Shown: piece by piece, positions 1 to 7,354 of the stretch
How positions within the stretch are numbered: position 1 is the stretch's first letter
Layout of the letters: each line of letters starts with the position of its first letter
Source: Bacteroidales bacterium
GTDB lineage: Bacteria; Bacteroidota; Bacteroidia; Bacteroidales; UBA932
Assembly: GCA_017615135.1 (NCBI GenBank)
Contig: JAGAAU010000205.1
Span: 1-10,926 of the forward strand
DNA length: 10,926 bases
Direction of reading: 5' to 3'
Position numbers and translations under genes: made by a program
Notes under the pieces: generated by a model
Database searches by the model: none
Told to the model about the DNA's origin: nothing
What the model saw: the letters and a program-made list of their open reading frames with translations, nothing else

Positions 1-2062
1 CCTTGAACCACGCGTTGCCTTTGGCATAGGGGTTCCGCAACGGAGGGTATTCTCCGTCTATTATTATGTAGCGGCAGTTCAGGTTGGAGAGCCCCTCAAG
101 GTAAGGCAGGGCGGCCGAAAGTTCTTCCGGTTCCAGTTCAGGATTGTCCCTGAGTGTCTGAGACAGCACTTTACGGACAAAGGACAGTTCAGTGGCTAGA
201 TGGCTGTCTATGTATTCCTGGTAGAGCTGCAGTTTGGCAGGTGAATAGCCTCCGATGTTCTTATGCCAGTAGGAAGGATGGGAGTCGTTGAAGCTGTTTA
301 CGCTGATGTCTGCAACCCTGAAGGAAGGATCTGTGTCGGCGAGGATAATTTCATCTGCCGGACGCTTTTTGAACTGGGCGCTGAAGTCTCTGGGAGTTAC
401 GAAGTCGCTGTTTTTCAGGTAACGTTTACCCACCGGGAGAAGGTCTGCCAGAACCAGTACGCAGATACCAGCAATCACTACCGTCCTGCGGGTGTTTTCC
501 TTGATTTTGGCAAAACCGCCAAGTCTTACCAGAGTGAAGGCGGCGCAGACAAGAATCAGGGAGCGGAGCGCATCTGAGCGGAGGAGACTCATTCTGTCTG
601 CAGCGATTGCGTCTGCAAGCGCTTCGGGCAGACCCTCGTCTGCCGCGCCGCTGAAGTCTCCGGCAATTCCGGGGAAGAGAGCGCATATCAGGCAGAAACC
701 TCCCGTGATTGCGAGTGCGGTGATGCTTGCCCGCCGGCTTTCCCTGGCGTCGGCATTTCCCTTGACTATTCTGTCCAGAGCGATGAATCCCAGCAGCGGT
801 ACCGTGAACTGCAGTGCCACCAGAGCCATGCTTACAGTCCTGAATTTATTGTACAGGGGAACGTGCTTGTAGAAGAATTCCGTAAAGGCCATGAAATGGT
901 TGCCTAGTGCGAGCAGGACTGCCAGCAGCGTACATACTGCCAGCCACCATTTATCCCTGCCCTTGCAGAGCATCAGCCCCATTATGAACAGGAAAATGCT
1001 CACGGCGCCAAGATACATTGGACCTGCCGTGAATGGTTGCGGGCCCCAGTATAGCGGGAGTTGCTTGCATATCTCCTTGGCATTCGGCTGTTTGGCCGCT
1101 TTCAGGAGTTTGTAGGTCTCGGAATGTTTAATGTTCACCGCTCCGGCCGACGAGCCTCCGTTGAAGTTGGGTACCAGCAGGTTGGGGAGTTCTTCCCATC
1201 CGTACGACCATGCCGTGGCATAATCCAGCTGCAGTCCGGAGGTTGAGCCGTCGCTGCTTCCTCCACGCATAGAGTGCGGAGTGTAATCCAGCGTTGGAAG
1301 TACCTTGGAGGCGTTTGTGGCTATTCCGGCACCGCCCAGAATCAGCAACAGGGCGCTGGCGGCGAAGAATCTGCCAATCAGCCTGCGCTGTTCCCGGCAT
1401 GCCAGCAGCTGGATCAGAAGCCCCAGTGCGTAGAGAACCAGCATGATTGCCAGATAATAGGAAATCTGCGGATGGTTGGCTTTTATCTGGAAGCTGAGGC
1501 AAAGGGCGAACAGCGCGGAGCCCAATATAGCCGCCGGCAGCCAGCCTTTTTTCTTTTTGAGGGCGCTGCGATATGTGAAAACGAAGGCTGCGAGAACCCA
1601 GGGCAGGAAGGCTATGGCCTGCATTTTTGTATTGTGACCTACCTGGATAATCTGCAGGTTATAGGCGCAGAAGGTTATGGCTACCGCGCCGGCAGTTGCA
1701 ATTCCCGGGCTGATTCCGAATGCCAGAAGGAGCAGGAAGGCTCCGAGCATGGAAACGAACAGATAGCTGGCCGGACGTTTGCCGGTTAGCAGGAAGTTGT
1801 AAATCTGCTGGGTCCAGTCGCCTTTAGTGGATGGTTCTATGGCTGCCGTGGGCATGCCTCCGAACATAGACCCTGTCCAAAGGGCAGGGTCGTCCGGGTG
1901 TGCAGCATTCCACTCCCTCAGTTCCTGGGACATTCCTATCCATCCGGAAATATCGCTCTGATTTACTACCTTGCCCTTAAGTACTTGGGGCACAAAGGCA
2001 TAAGACAATACAAGAAATCCAAGGACTATCGCCAGATATACAAAAAGTGTCTTTTTGCGCAT
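1..2062 (-). CDS. YfhO-family polytopic membrane protein, C-terminus cut off by the window edge
   Basis: The ATG at 2062 opens a frame that stays open to base 1, giving 687 residues with no stop in the window. Residues 5-23 form a hydrophobic N-terminal segment. An extracytoplasmic loop follows, with the WTGSMFGGMP stretch at 62-71 that I recognise from Bacteroidota YfhO proteins. About ten further hydrophobic segments follow (near 100-117, 121-138, 148-163, 175-192, 200-220, 231-247, 349-366, 372-387, 409-428, 446-464, 498-513 and 527-543). Conserved-looking blocks are NHPQISYYL (196-204) and the GNHFMAFTEFFYKHVPLYNKFR region (387-408). After about 545 the chain is soluble. From memory, relatives run past 800 residues, so roughly the last 150 are missing. 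YfhO proteins resemble GT-C type membrane glycosyltransferases, and the Bacillus subtilis member is linked to lipoteichoic acid glycosylation; the Bacteroidota role is unknown to me. It starts 5 bp after the uxuA stop, so it is probably co-transcribed. I see no direct functional link to glucuronate use. Confidence 0.87.
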   Translation of the reverse strand, partial: MRKKTLFVYLAIVLGFLVLSYAFVPQVLKGKVVNQSDISGWIGMSQELREWNAAHPDDPALWTGSMFGGMPTAAIEPSTKGDWTQQIYNFLLTGKRPASYLFVSMLGAFLLLLAFGISPGIATAGAVAITFCAYNLQIIQVGHNTKMQAIAFLPWVLAAFVFTYRSALKKKKGWLPAAILGSALFALCLSFQIKANHPQISYYLAIMLVLYALGLLIQLLACREQRRLIGRFFAASALLLILGGAGIATNASKVLPTLDYTPHSMRGGSSDGSTSGLQLDYATAWSYGWEELPNLLVPNFNGGSSAGAVNIKHSETYKLLKAAKQPNAKEICKQLPLYWGPQPFTAGPMYLGAVSIFLFIMGLMLCKGRDKWWLAVCTLLAVLLALGNHFMAFTEFFYKHVPLYNKFRTVSMALVALQFTVPLLGFIALDRIVKGNADARESRRASITALAITGGFCLICALFPGIAGDFSGAADEGLPEALADAIAADRMSLLRSDALRSLILVCAAFTLVRLGGFAKIKENTRRTVVIAGICVLVLADLLPVGKRYLKNSDFVTPRDFSAQFKKRPADEIILADTDPSFRVADISVNSFNDSHPSYWHKNIGGYSPAKLQLYQEYIDSHLATELSFVRKVLSQTLRDNPELEPEELSAALPYLEGLSNLNCRYIIIDGEYPPLRNPYAKGNAWFK

Positions 2063-2067
2063 TGCAT

Positions 2068-3237
2068 CTAAGAATTTGCCAGCGCATATTCAATTCCGCG
2101 GAGTTCTGCCAGGGAGCGAAGGCGGCCGTAGCAGGAATATCCGGGGTTGGAGCGGCGGTTCAGGTCGTCGCACATCTGGTGTCCGTGGTCCGGGCGGAGG
2201 AAGATGCGGAACCCACGCTTCTGTTCCACTTCCAGCATGGCTTTCATCATCTCGAACACCGGCACGTCGCCCTCCAGAAGGTTTGCTTCAAAGAAGTTGC
2301 CGTCTGCGTCGCGTTTGGTAGAACGGAGGTGCACGAAATCTACGCGGTCTCCGAACTCACGCATCATGGCAGGGCAGTCGTTGTCTGCGCGCACCCCGAG
2401 AGAGCCTGTGCAGAGGTTCAATCCGTTGGCGGGGCTGGGAACGGCGGCAATCAGCTTGCGGAAGTCCTCCGCGGTACTCATTATTCGAGGCAGCCCAAGG
2501 ATGGGGTAGGGAGGATCGTCCGGATGAATTACCATTCGGGAACCGACTTCTTCGCATACCGGGCAAATCTGCTGCAGGAAGAAAATCAGGTTCGCGCGCA
2601 GTTCTTCCGCTCCTATTCCCTTGTAGCGGTCGAGTGCCGCCTGGAACTGCTCCAGGGTGAAACTCTCCTCGCTGCCGGGAAGGCCGGCTATCATGTTGCG
2701 GGTGATGAGGGCAATCTCGTCGGCGTCCATTGCCTCGTAACGGGCCTTTGCCTTTGCAATCTCCTCAGGGGTGTATTCCTTTTCTGCGCCGGGGCGCTTA
2801 AGGATGAACAGGTCGAAGGCCAGGAAGGCCGCACGCTCGAAGCGCAGGGCCCGGCTGCCGTCCGGCATCTCATACGCCAGATTGGTGCGTGTCCAGTCCA
2901 GCACCGGCATGAAGTTGTAGGTGATGCAGTGGATGTCGCAGGCCGCCAGGTTACGGATTGTCTGTTTATAGTTCTCGATATACTCGAGGTATTTTCCCTC
3001 GCGCGTCTTGATATGCTCGTGAACGGGAACGCTTTCCACTACGCTCCATACCAGGCCCTTGGCCGCGCACTGGTCTTTGCGCTTCTGGATTTCCTCTACC
3101 GTCCAGACTTCGCCGTTGGGGATATGGTGCAGTGCACTTACTATGTCGGTTACGCCTGCCTGGCGTATGTTGTCCAGCGTCACAGGGTCGTTCGGCCCGT
3201 ACCAACGCCAGGATTGTCTCATTAGATACATAGTCAT
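2068..3237 (-). CDS. uxuA: Mannonate dehydratase UxuA
   Basis: This 389-residue protein matches cytoplasmic D-mannonate dehydratase, which converts D-mannonate to 2-keto-3-deoxygluconate in hexuronate catabolism. The N-terminus carries the family signature: RQSWRWYG at 7-14 and [11 protein letters not shown] at 35-45. The expected metal ligands of the TIM-barrel active site are present: His238 in HPDDPP, Cys276 in LCTGSLG, His303 in FVHLR and Asp350 in RPDHGH. Length fits the family (about 390-400) and there is no sign of damage. The start is uncertain because Met1 (3237), Met3 (3231) and Met6 (3222) are all in frame; family members often begin close to the RQSWRW motif, so Met6 is possible. 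An 84-bp gap holding a strong hairpin separates it from the SDR gene upstream, and YfhO begins 5 bp downstream. Together with the SDR it gives the last two steps from fructuronate to 2-keto-3-deoxygluconate. Confidence 0.96.
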   Translation of the reverse strand: MTMYLMRQSWRWYGPNDPVTLDNIRQAGVTDIVSALHHIPNGEVWTVEEIQKRKDQCAAKGLVWSVVESVPVHEHIKTREGKYLEYIENYKQTIRNLAACDIHCITYNFMPVLDWTRTNLAYEMPDGSRALRFERAAFLAFDLFILKRPGAEKEYTPEEIAKAKARYEAMDADEIALITRNMIAGLPGSEESFTLEQFQAALDRYKGIGAEELRANLIFFLQQICPVCEEVGSRMVIHPDDPPYPILGLPRIMSTAEDFRKLIAAVPSPANGLNLCTGSLGVRADNDCPAMMREFGDRVDFVHLRSTKRDADGNFFEANLLEGDVPVFEMMKAMLEVEQKRGFRIFLRPDHGHQMCDDLNRRSNPGYSCYGRLRSLAELRGIEYALANS

Positions 3238-3247
3238 CTTATTCTTG

Positions 3248-3315
3248 GCAGTGGCAGGATTATTTCTGAACCGGATGCCGAGGGTGGCACAGGTTCAGAA
3301 ACAATCTGCCACTGC
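3248..3315 (-). repeat. Strong intergenic hairpin (inverted repeat) between the SDR gene and uxuA
   Basis: The arms are 3248-3272 (25 nt) and 3292-3315 (24 nt). Read on the minus-strand transcript they form 24 pairs: 10 bp, a one-base C bulge at 3258, then 14 bp. The only non-Watson-Crick position (3262 with 3302) becomes a U-G wobble in minus-strand RNA but A-C in plus-strand RNA, so the structure suits the operon's transcription direction. The 19-nt middle can add a UGCC/GGCA stem closed by the loop ACCCUC. The hairpin begins 6 nt after the SDR stop codon and ends 10 nt before the longest uxuA start. No U-tract follows it in the minus direction, so it is not a standard intrinsic terminator. 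In the plus direction it is followed by TTTTAATTAT. It could be a transcript-processing or stability element, or a REP/MITE-like palindrome. Confidence 0.85.
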
Positions 3316-3321
3316 TTTTAA

Positions 3322-4140
3322 TTATATCGTAAAAGTATTGAAACCACCGTCGACTACGGCAATGGTACCGGTGACGCCCTTGGAGGCATCGGAGGCGAGG
3401 TAGTGGAGGGCGCCAACGAGTTCGTCCGGTTCGAGGAAGCGCCCGAAGGGAGTGTGCCCCAGAATCTTGTGGGAACGGTCTGTGAGCGAGCCGTCCGGAT
3501 TGGTGAGAAGGCTGCGGTTCTGGTTGGTGAGGAGGAAGCCGGGAGCAATGCCGTTCACGCGGATGCCCTCTCCGAATTTGAGGGCCAGTTCTCCGGCGAG
3601 CCACTGTGTCCAGCTGGCCATTCCAGCCTTGGCGATGCCGTATCCTGCCACGCGCGTAAGCGGGCGGAAGGAAGACATGGAGCAGAAGTTGATGATGGAG
3701 CCTTTCTTCTGGGCTACCATGGGCTTCACGAGCACCTTGGTGGGTATTACCGTACCGAAGATATTCAGCTCGCAGACTTTCTTCATGGCATCTATGTCCA
3801 GATCGGCGATGGTCTGATCCGGCTGCACGTTTGCAGGACCCATATTGCCACCTGCAGCATTCAGCAGGATGTCGATGGTGCCGTATGCAGCCAGGATGTC
3901 GGCCAGATTCTGCTCCATCACCTTCTCGTCCAGTACGTTGGTGGGCAGGAACATGGCTTCGCCACCGTCGGCCTTGATTTCGGCAACAAGCTCGCCGCCT
4001 CTTTCCGCGGCCCTGTCAAGGTCCAGAAGCACAACCTTGCAACCCTGTGAGGCAAAATACTTTACAATCGTGGCTCCCAGTACTCCGCAGGCACCGGTCA
4101 TCACAACTACTTTTCCTTTGAGATCAAACAGATTATTCAT
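3322..4140 (-). CDS. SDR-family oxidoreductase, probable D-mannonate oxidoreductase (fructuronate reductase)
   Basis: This 272-residue cytoplasmic protein is a classical-length short-chain dehydrogenase/reductase. Visible motifs are the nucleotide-binding TGACGVLG at 15-22, NAAG at 94-97, a probable catalytic Ser154, the Tyr167-x-x-x-Lys171 pair, and a Rossmann-type C-terminus with VVDGGFNTF. Asp40 at the end of beta-2 suggests a preference for NAD(H). The glycine pattern TGxxGVLG departs from the common TGxxxGxG spacing. The assignment to fructuronate-to-mannonate reduction rests on overall resemblance to SDR-type UxuB proteins (as in Bacillus) and on the adjacent mannonate dehydratase. This type is unrelated to the long-chain UxuB of E. 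coli. Its ATG overlaps the stop of the GH2 gene by 4 bp (ATGA at 4140-4137), which suggests translational coupling. An alternative is 2-deoxy-D-gluconate or 5-keto-gluconate dehydrogenase-like activity, less likely given uxuA. Confidence 0.88.
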   Translation of the reverse strand: MNNLFDLKGKVVVMTGACGVLGATIVKYFASQGCKVVLLDLDRAAERGGELVAEIKADGGEAMFLPTNVLDEKVMEQNLADILAAYGTIDILLNAAGGNMGPANVQPDQTIADLDIDAMKKVCELNIFGTVIPTKVLVKPMVAQKKGSIINFCSMSSFRPLTRVAGYGIAKAGMASWTQWLAGELALKFGEGIRVNGIAPGFLLTNQNRSLLTNPDGSLTDRSHKILGHTPFGRFLEPDELVGALHYLASDASKGVTGTIAVVDGGFNTFTI

Positions 4141-5960
4141 TTCCTTTCTTTTAGTTTACTGTACCAGTCTTTCAGTACAAAGTAAGCCATTTTTTTCTTT
4201 CCTACATCGGAAATGACGCCTTTTCTGTTAAAATCGTCTTGAATGCCGTTCAATGCGCGGCGCGGGCTGCGGAAATCTTTCAGTATCCAGGGCGATGTTC
4301 CGGAGAACCCAGGCATGCGCTCCATCATCATACGGATATTGCGCTGATAGCAGTCTGCCATGTATTCCTCGGTGAAGCGTTCGGTGCGGGGGCCGTGATT
4401 GCCATAGAGGGCACCTGCGCCGAATTCCGAAATGAAAACAGGTTTCTTCATCGGGAACTCCCATACCGTGGAATCACAGGCCTCGGAGCGGGATCCGTAC
4501 CATCCTGTATATTGGTTGAATGAAATTAAATCTGTGTATTTGAGAAGCGGATCGTTGACAGTATAGCGATTTTTGCTCAATATGGTCTTTTCCATGGCTG
4601 CGCTGACCAGGCGGGTAGGATCCATTTCCCTGGCCCTGGAAATCAGACCTGCAAGGAAACGGGTTCGTTCCTCGGACACAGGAGTTTCGTTGGCTACGGA
4701 CCAGATTATTATGTTTGCCCTGTTAATGTCTCTGGTTATCATCTCCTCCAGCTGCTGTATGGCATTCCGGTAAGTAGCTTCGTTTGTCCACGAAATAGTC
4801 CAGTAAACCGGGATTTCGGACCACACGAGCAACCCCATCTCTTCGCACATGCGTACCATTTCTTCGTTGTGGGGATAGTGCGCCAGACGAACGAAGTTGC
4901 AACCCAGGTCTTTCGCGTACTCCAGGAGTTCCAGGTTTTGCTCCGGCCTGGTTATGCGGCCCACGGGAGCAATGGATTCTTCGTGGATGGAAACGCCTCG
5001 GAGAAAAATCTGTTTGCCGTTGAGTAAAATCCTGTCTCCGTCACATTCTATTGTGCGGAATCCCACGCGGTCGCAGGTGGAATCTTCGGCAGAAGATATC
5101 TGCAGGTCGTACAGTTTAGGAGACTCAGGGCTCCAGAGTTCGGGAGATGCCGCAGTCTCGAAGCTGGCCTTGCCGTCTTTGCCGGTACGCAGGTTCAGGG
5201 AGATATTCAGTTCAGGAATAGATATTGAAACTTTCTGTTTGCCGGCATTGGCGCCATCCAGCGCAACATGCCCGAAAATCCGGTTGTCTTTATTCAGCAG
5301 TACCGAATAATCACGGATGAAGGTCTGAGGCATTTCCAAAAGCTTGACGCTGCGGGTTATGCCGCCATAGTTCCACCAGTCGCTGTTGTTGGTGGGAATA
5401 CCGTCCTTGTTGCGGGTGTTATCCACCATAACCACAAGGGAATTTTCTCCATTTTTGAGCTGGCCGGTAACTTCAATGTTGAACGGGGTGAATCCGCCTT
5501 CATGACGGGCCAGTTTCTTTCCGTTTACAGCTACTACGGCTGTATGGTTCACTGCACCGAAATAGATGAAATAACGTTTGTCGGGGCGGGGAGATGCCTG
5601 AAAACGAAGCTGATACCAAACCTTTCCCTCATAGTAATAAAGTTTTTCGAACTGAGTGTTCCAGTCGCCGGGAACGGCAATGTCGTCCGCACGGTTGAAG
5701 CCATATTCTACAAGTTGTGTACGGTCGTCATCGAAACTTTTGTCTGCAAAGAAAGATTCCTGATCGGAAAGAGGAACCAGGCGATAGTTATAATAACCGA
5801 TGCCATACTGGTCTACCAGATATTTCCACTGCCCGTCGAGCGATACGCTTGAGCGGTCGGCAACATTTATAATCATGGGCGCAGGTGCGTCCTCTCCGGC
5901 CAGGGCCGGGAAAACATAAAGCAGAGCAGCCGCAATCCCCGTTACAATCCTTTTATTCAT
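4137..5960 (-). CDS. Secreted GH2 glycoside hydrolase, probable beta-glucuronidase
   Basis: From the ATG at 5960 this is a 607-residue protein; an in-frame TTG one codon earlier is less likely. Positions below count from that TTG, so subtract one for the ATG. Residues 2-22 form a cleavable signal peptide ending ALA, placing the enzyme in the periplasm or outside. An N-terminal GH2 jelly-roll (about 33-215) is followed by an Ig-like domain (about 215-310) and a TIM barrel (about 312-605). The acid/base is Glu426 in WSVANE and the nucleophile Glu513 in ISEFGAG. The C-terminal FNRKG (578-582) aligns with the N-x-K carboxylate-recognition motif of beta-glucuronidases such as E. coli GUS; with the neighbouring uronate enzymes this supports release of beta-linked glucuronic acid. 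Length matches compact glucuronidases, with no extra C-terminal domains. The start overlaps the previous stop by 8 bp and the end overlaps the SDR start by 4 bp. Galacturonidase or beta-galactosidase activity remains possible. Confidence 0.9.
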   Translation of the reverse strand: MNKRIVTGIAAALLYVFPALAGEDAPAPMIINVADRSSVSLDGQWKYLVDQYGIGYYNYRLVPLSDQESFFADKSFDDDRTQLVEYGFNRADDIAVPGDWNTQFEKLYYYEGKVWYQLRFQASPRPDKRYFIYFGAVNHTAVVAVNGKKLARHEGGFTPFNIEVTGQLKNGENSLVVMVDNTRNKDGIPTNNSDWWNYGGITRSVKLLEMPQTFIRDYSVLLNKDNRIFGHVALDGANAGKQKVSISIPELNISLNLRTGKDGKASFETAASPELWSPESPKLYDLQISSAEDSTCDRVGFRTIECDGDRILLNGKQIFLRGVSIHEESIAPVGRITRPEQNLELLEYAKDLGCNFVRLAHYPHNEEMVRMCEEMGLLVWSEIPVYWTISWTNEATYRNAIQQLEEMITRDINRANIIIWSVANETPVSEERTRFLAGLISRAREMDPTRLVSAAMEKTILSKNRYTVNDPLLKYTDLISFNQYTGWYGSRSEACDSTVWEFPMKKPVFISEFGAGALYGNHGPRTERFTEEYMADCYQRNIRMMMERMPGFSGTSPWILKDFRSPRRALNGIQDDFNRKGVISDVGKKKMAYFVLKDWYSKLKERK

Positions 5961-7350
5961 CAAAATATTTGATCAGTCTGTATGTCCTGTCGTTCAATTG
6001 TTTCATCTTTTCCAATAAAGCCGGATATGGTTCGAAATTCCATTTTACCATACCTTTATTGGAGTCCCGGTTAGAGTAGTCTGTAGTAAGGTCTTCGGGA
6101 TCATTGTCCATATACTTGAACCAGTGCCAGCCCACGCAGCATTTGCTCTCCAGCAGTTGCAGACAGAAGTTCTGGTAAAACCACCCTCTGTCATCCTGGG
6201 TATGCACGTTCCATCCGGCCCCGGCTGTATTGGGAAGGTCGGAATCTTCCCCTTTGGTGTAGAATTCGGTAACTATGAACGGTTTGCCGGACCATTTTTC
6301 AAAATTGGTAATTTCCTCCATGTTTGGAGTCCATCGCTGATAATGATTGACGGATATGATATCCATATACCTTCCGGCCACTTCGAACATCGCTTTATTG
6401 TGAAGTTCTTCCCTCCACTGATTGAAGCGGCAGCCCAGATACATGTGATTGGTGTCCCATTTCCGCAGGGCTGTTGTAACCTTTGACAGATAAGTGTCGA
6501 GGTAGAAGGCCATGAAGGCGTCTCTGTCTTCCTGGGTGATATCTTCCGGCCTGGCATCCCTGCCCCTTCTCTCTTCAAACCACTTGCGAACGGCCAGATA
6601 TGCCGGCTCGTCGTGGGCGAGAAGGGTAAGATGTCTGTCAAGCGCGTCATTTACCCATGGAATCTCATTGTCGGTAAAATATCCCACCAGCCAGGGATCG
6701 TCCTTGAAAGCAGATACCCGTGCCAGTTCACTCTCGACGAATTTGTCGAATTCCGGATCGAATACCATGGCCAGGTCGAAGCGGTAGTTCTGCCAGCCGT
6801 GCTGAAGATACTTGCCGCCGAACCTGCGCAGATGCTGCCCACGATAGCGTCCCATAGGGCTGACAATAACCGTATATGGCATCGGCCGGCTGCTGTTGCG
6901 GACCTGTTCAACTGAAGACCAGGCGCCAAGCCCGTTGAATCCAAGGCCCCGGAGTTGTTCCATGCCGGCATCCGCCCATGCTTCCATGGAGCCGTATGTA
7001 TCCTTAAGTGCCTGCTTCTGACGGTCTGAATGTCCGACAGAAAAGACGGCAACACCTTTGAAAATGTAAGGATGTCCTTCGGGGTCTACAATCCACCATC
7101 GGTCTCCGTCCTTGCAGGTATGGAAAAATCCGGTTGCGTCATAGGTGCAGCAGGTCCATCCTCCGTACTGATCCGTTGCCGGATCGGTTTTCTTGAGTTT
7201 GAAGCCTTTCAGCCGGTCCAGAGTGCGGGTGGGGTATTCGCTCCACTCGGACACTTTTGTGTTTTTGCGGGTTTGGATTGTCCTGAAATCCTGGGCGCCG
7301 GCGACAAAGCAGAAAGCCGCCAGCCCCAGGAGGATGACACATCTTTTCAT
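5953..7350 (-). CDS. Secreted clan GH-A glycoside hydrolase, GH50/agarase-like (complete copy)
   Basis: The chosen start is the ATG at 7350, giving 465 residues that open with a clean signal peptide (about residues 1-19, cleavage near VAGA-Q). An in-frame ATG at 7377 would add nine residues, overlap the upstream gene and spoil the signal. The mature protein looks like a single (beta/alpha)8 barrel. GYFTDNEIPW (223-232) supplies a likely acid/base Glu229 preceded by Asn, and VTEFYTKG (360-367) a likely nucleophile Glu362, the usual retaining clan GH-A layout. The DNE block and the tail with VGWHWFKYMDNDP (406-418) resemble proteins annotated in Bacteroidota as beta-agarase or GH50. It is shorter than typical GH50 agarases and shows no added binding domain. 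The family call is from memory of motifs and substrate is not established; with a glucuronidase next door it may act on a uronic-acid-bearing glycan. It starts 4 bp after the lipoprotein 2 stop and is paralogous to the enzyme at 10189-10926. Confidence 0.85.
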   Translation of the reverse strand: MKRCVILLGLAAFCFVAGAQDFRTIQTRKNTKVSEWSEYPTRTLDRLKGFKLKKTDPATDQYGGWTCCTYDATGFFHTCKDGDRWWIVDPEGHPYIFKGVAVFSVGHSDRQKQALKDTYGSMEAWADAGMEQLRGLGFNGLGAWSSVEQVRNSSRPMPYTVIVSPMGRYRGQHLRRFGGKYLQHGWQNYRFDLAMVFDPEFDKFVESELARVSAFKDDPWLVGYFTDNEIPWVNDALDRHLTLLAHDEPAYLAVRKWFEERRGRDARPEDITQEDRDAFMAFYLDTYLSKVTTALRKWDTNHMYLGCRFNQWREELHNKAMFEVAGRYMDIISVNHYQRWTPNMEEITNFEKWSGKPFIVTEFYTKGEDSDLPNTAGAGWNVHTQDDRGWFYQNFCLQLLESKCCVGWHWFKYMDNDPEDLTTDYSNRDSNKGMVKWNFEPYPALLEKMKQLNDRTYRLIKYFDE

Positions 7351-7354
7351 AATG

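Noticed and set aside
263..1789. Several plus-strand open frames (longest 171 codons) and short minus-strand ones in the first 1.8 kb
   Set aside because: The minus-strand YfhO frame is continuous across the whole stretch with convincing membrane segments, so these are off-frame shadows.
2047..3225. A 392-codon open frame on the plus strand opposite uxuA
   Set aside because: It is fully antisense to a clear uxuA with conserved metal ligands. The translation is low-complexity in character with no recognisable motifs, and arises from the GC-biased codons of the real gene.
3248..3315. Intrinsic terminator for the operon
   Set aside because: No U-tract follows the stem in the minus direction, and uxuA with its pathway partner lies immediately downstream. 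The T-rich stretch is on the wrong side, and no plus-strand gene needs termination there.
3316..3335. TATAAT-like string at the end of the SDR gene as a uxuA promoter
   Set aside because: It overlaps the SDR stop codon. It lacks the Bacteroidota TAnnTTTG pattern and I saw no matching TTTG element at the right distance.
3403..4050. A 215-codon plus-strand open frame opposite the SDR gene
   Set aside because: It is a shadow of the SDR coding frame, which carries the nucleotide-binding and Tyr-x-x-x-Lys motifs; no family resemblance was seen in the shadow.
5961..5963. TTG as the start codon of the GH2 gene
   Set aside because: The next codon is ATG and opens the same signal peptide; the ATG at 5960 is the more natural start.
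5959..5973. Short palindrome ATCAAA-ATA-TTTGAT at the GH50-like/GH2 junction
   Set aside because: Six-base AT-rich arms inside overlapping coding sequence are easily explained by chance and by the Lys-Tyr-Phe-Asp codons.
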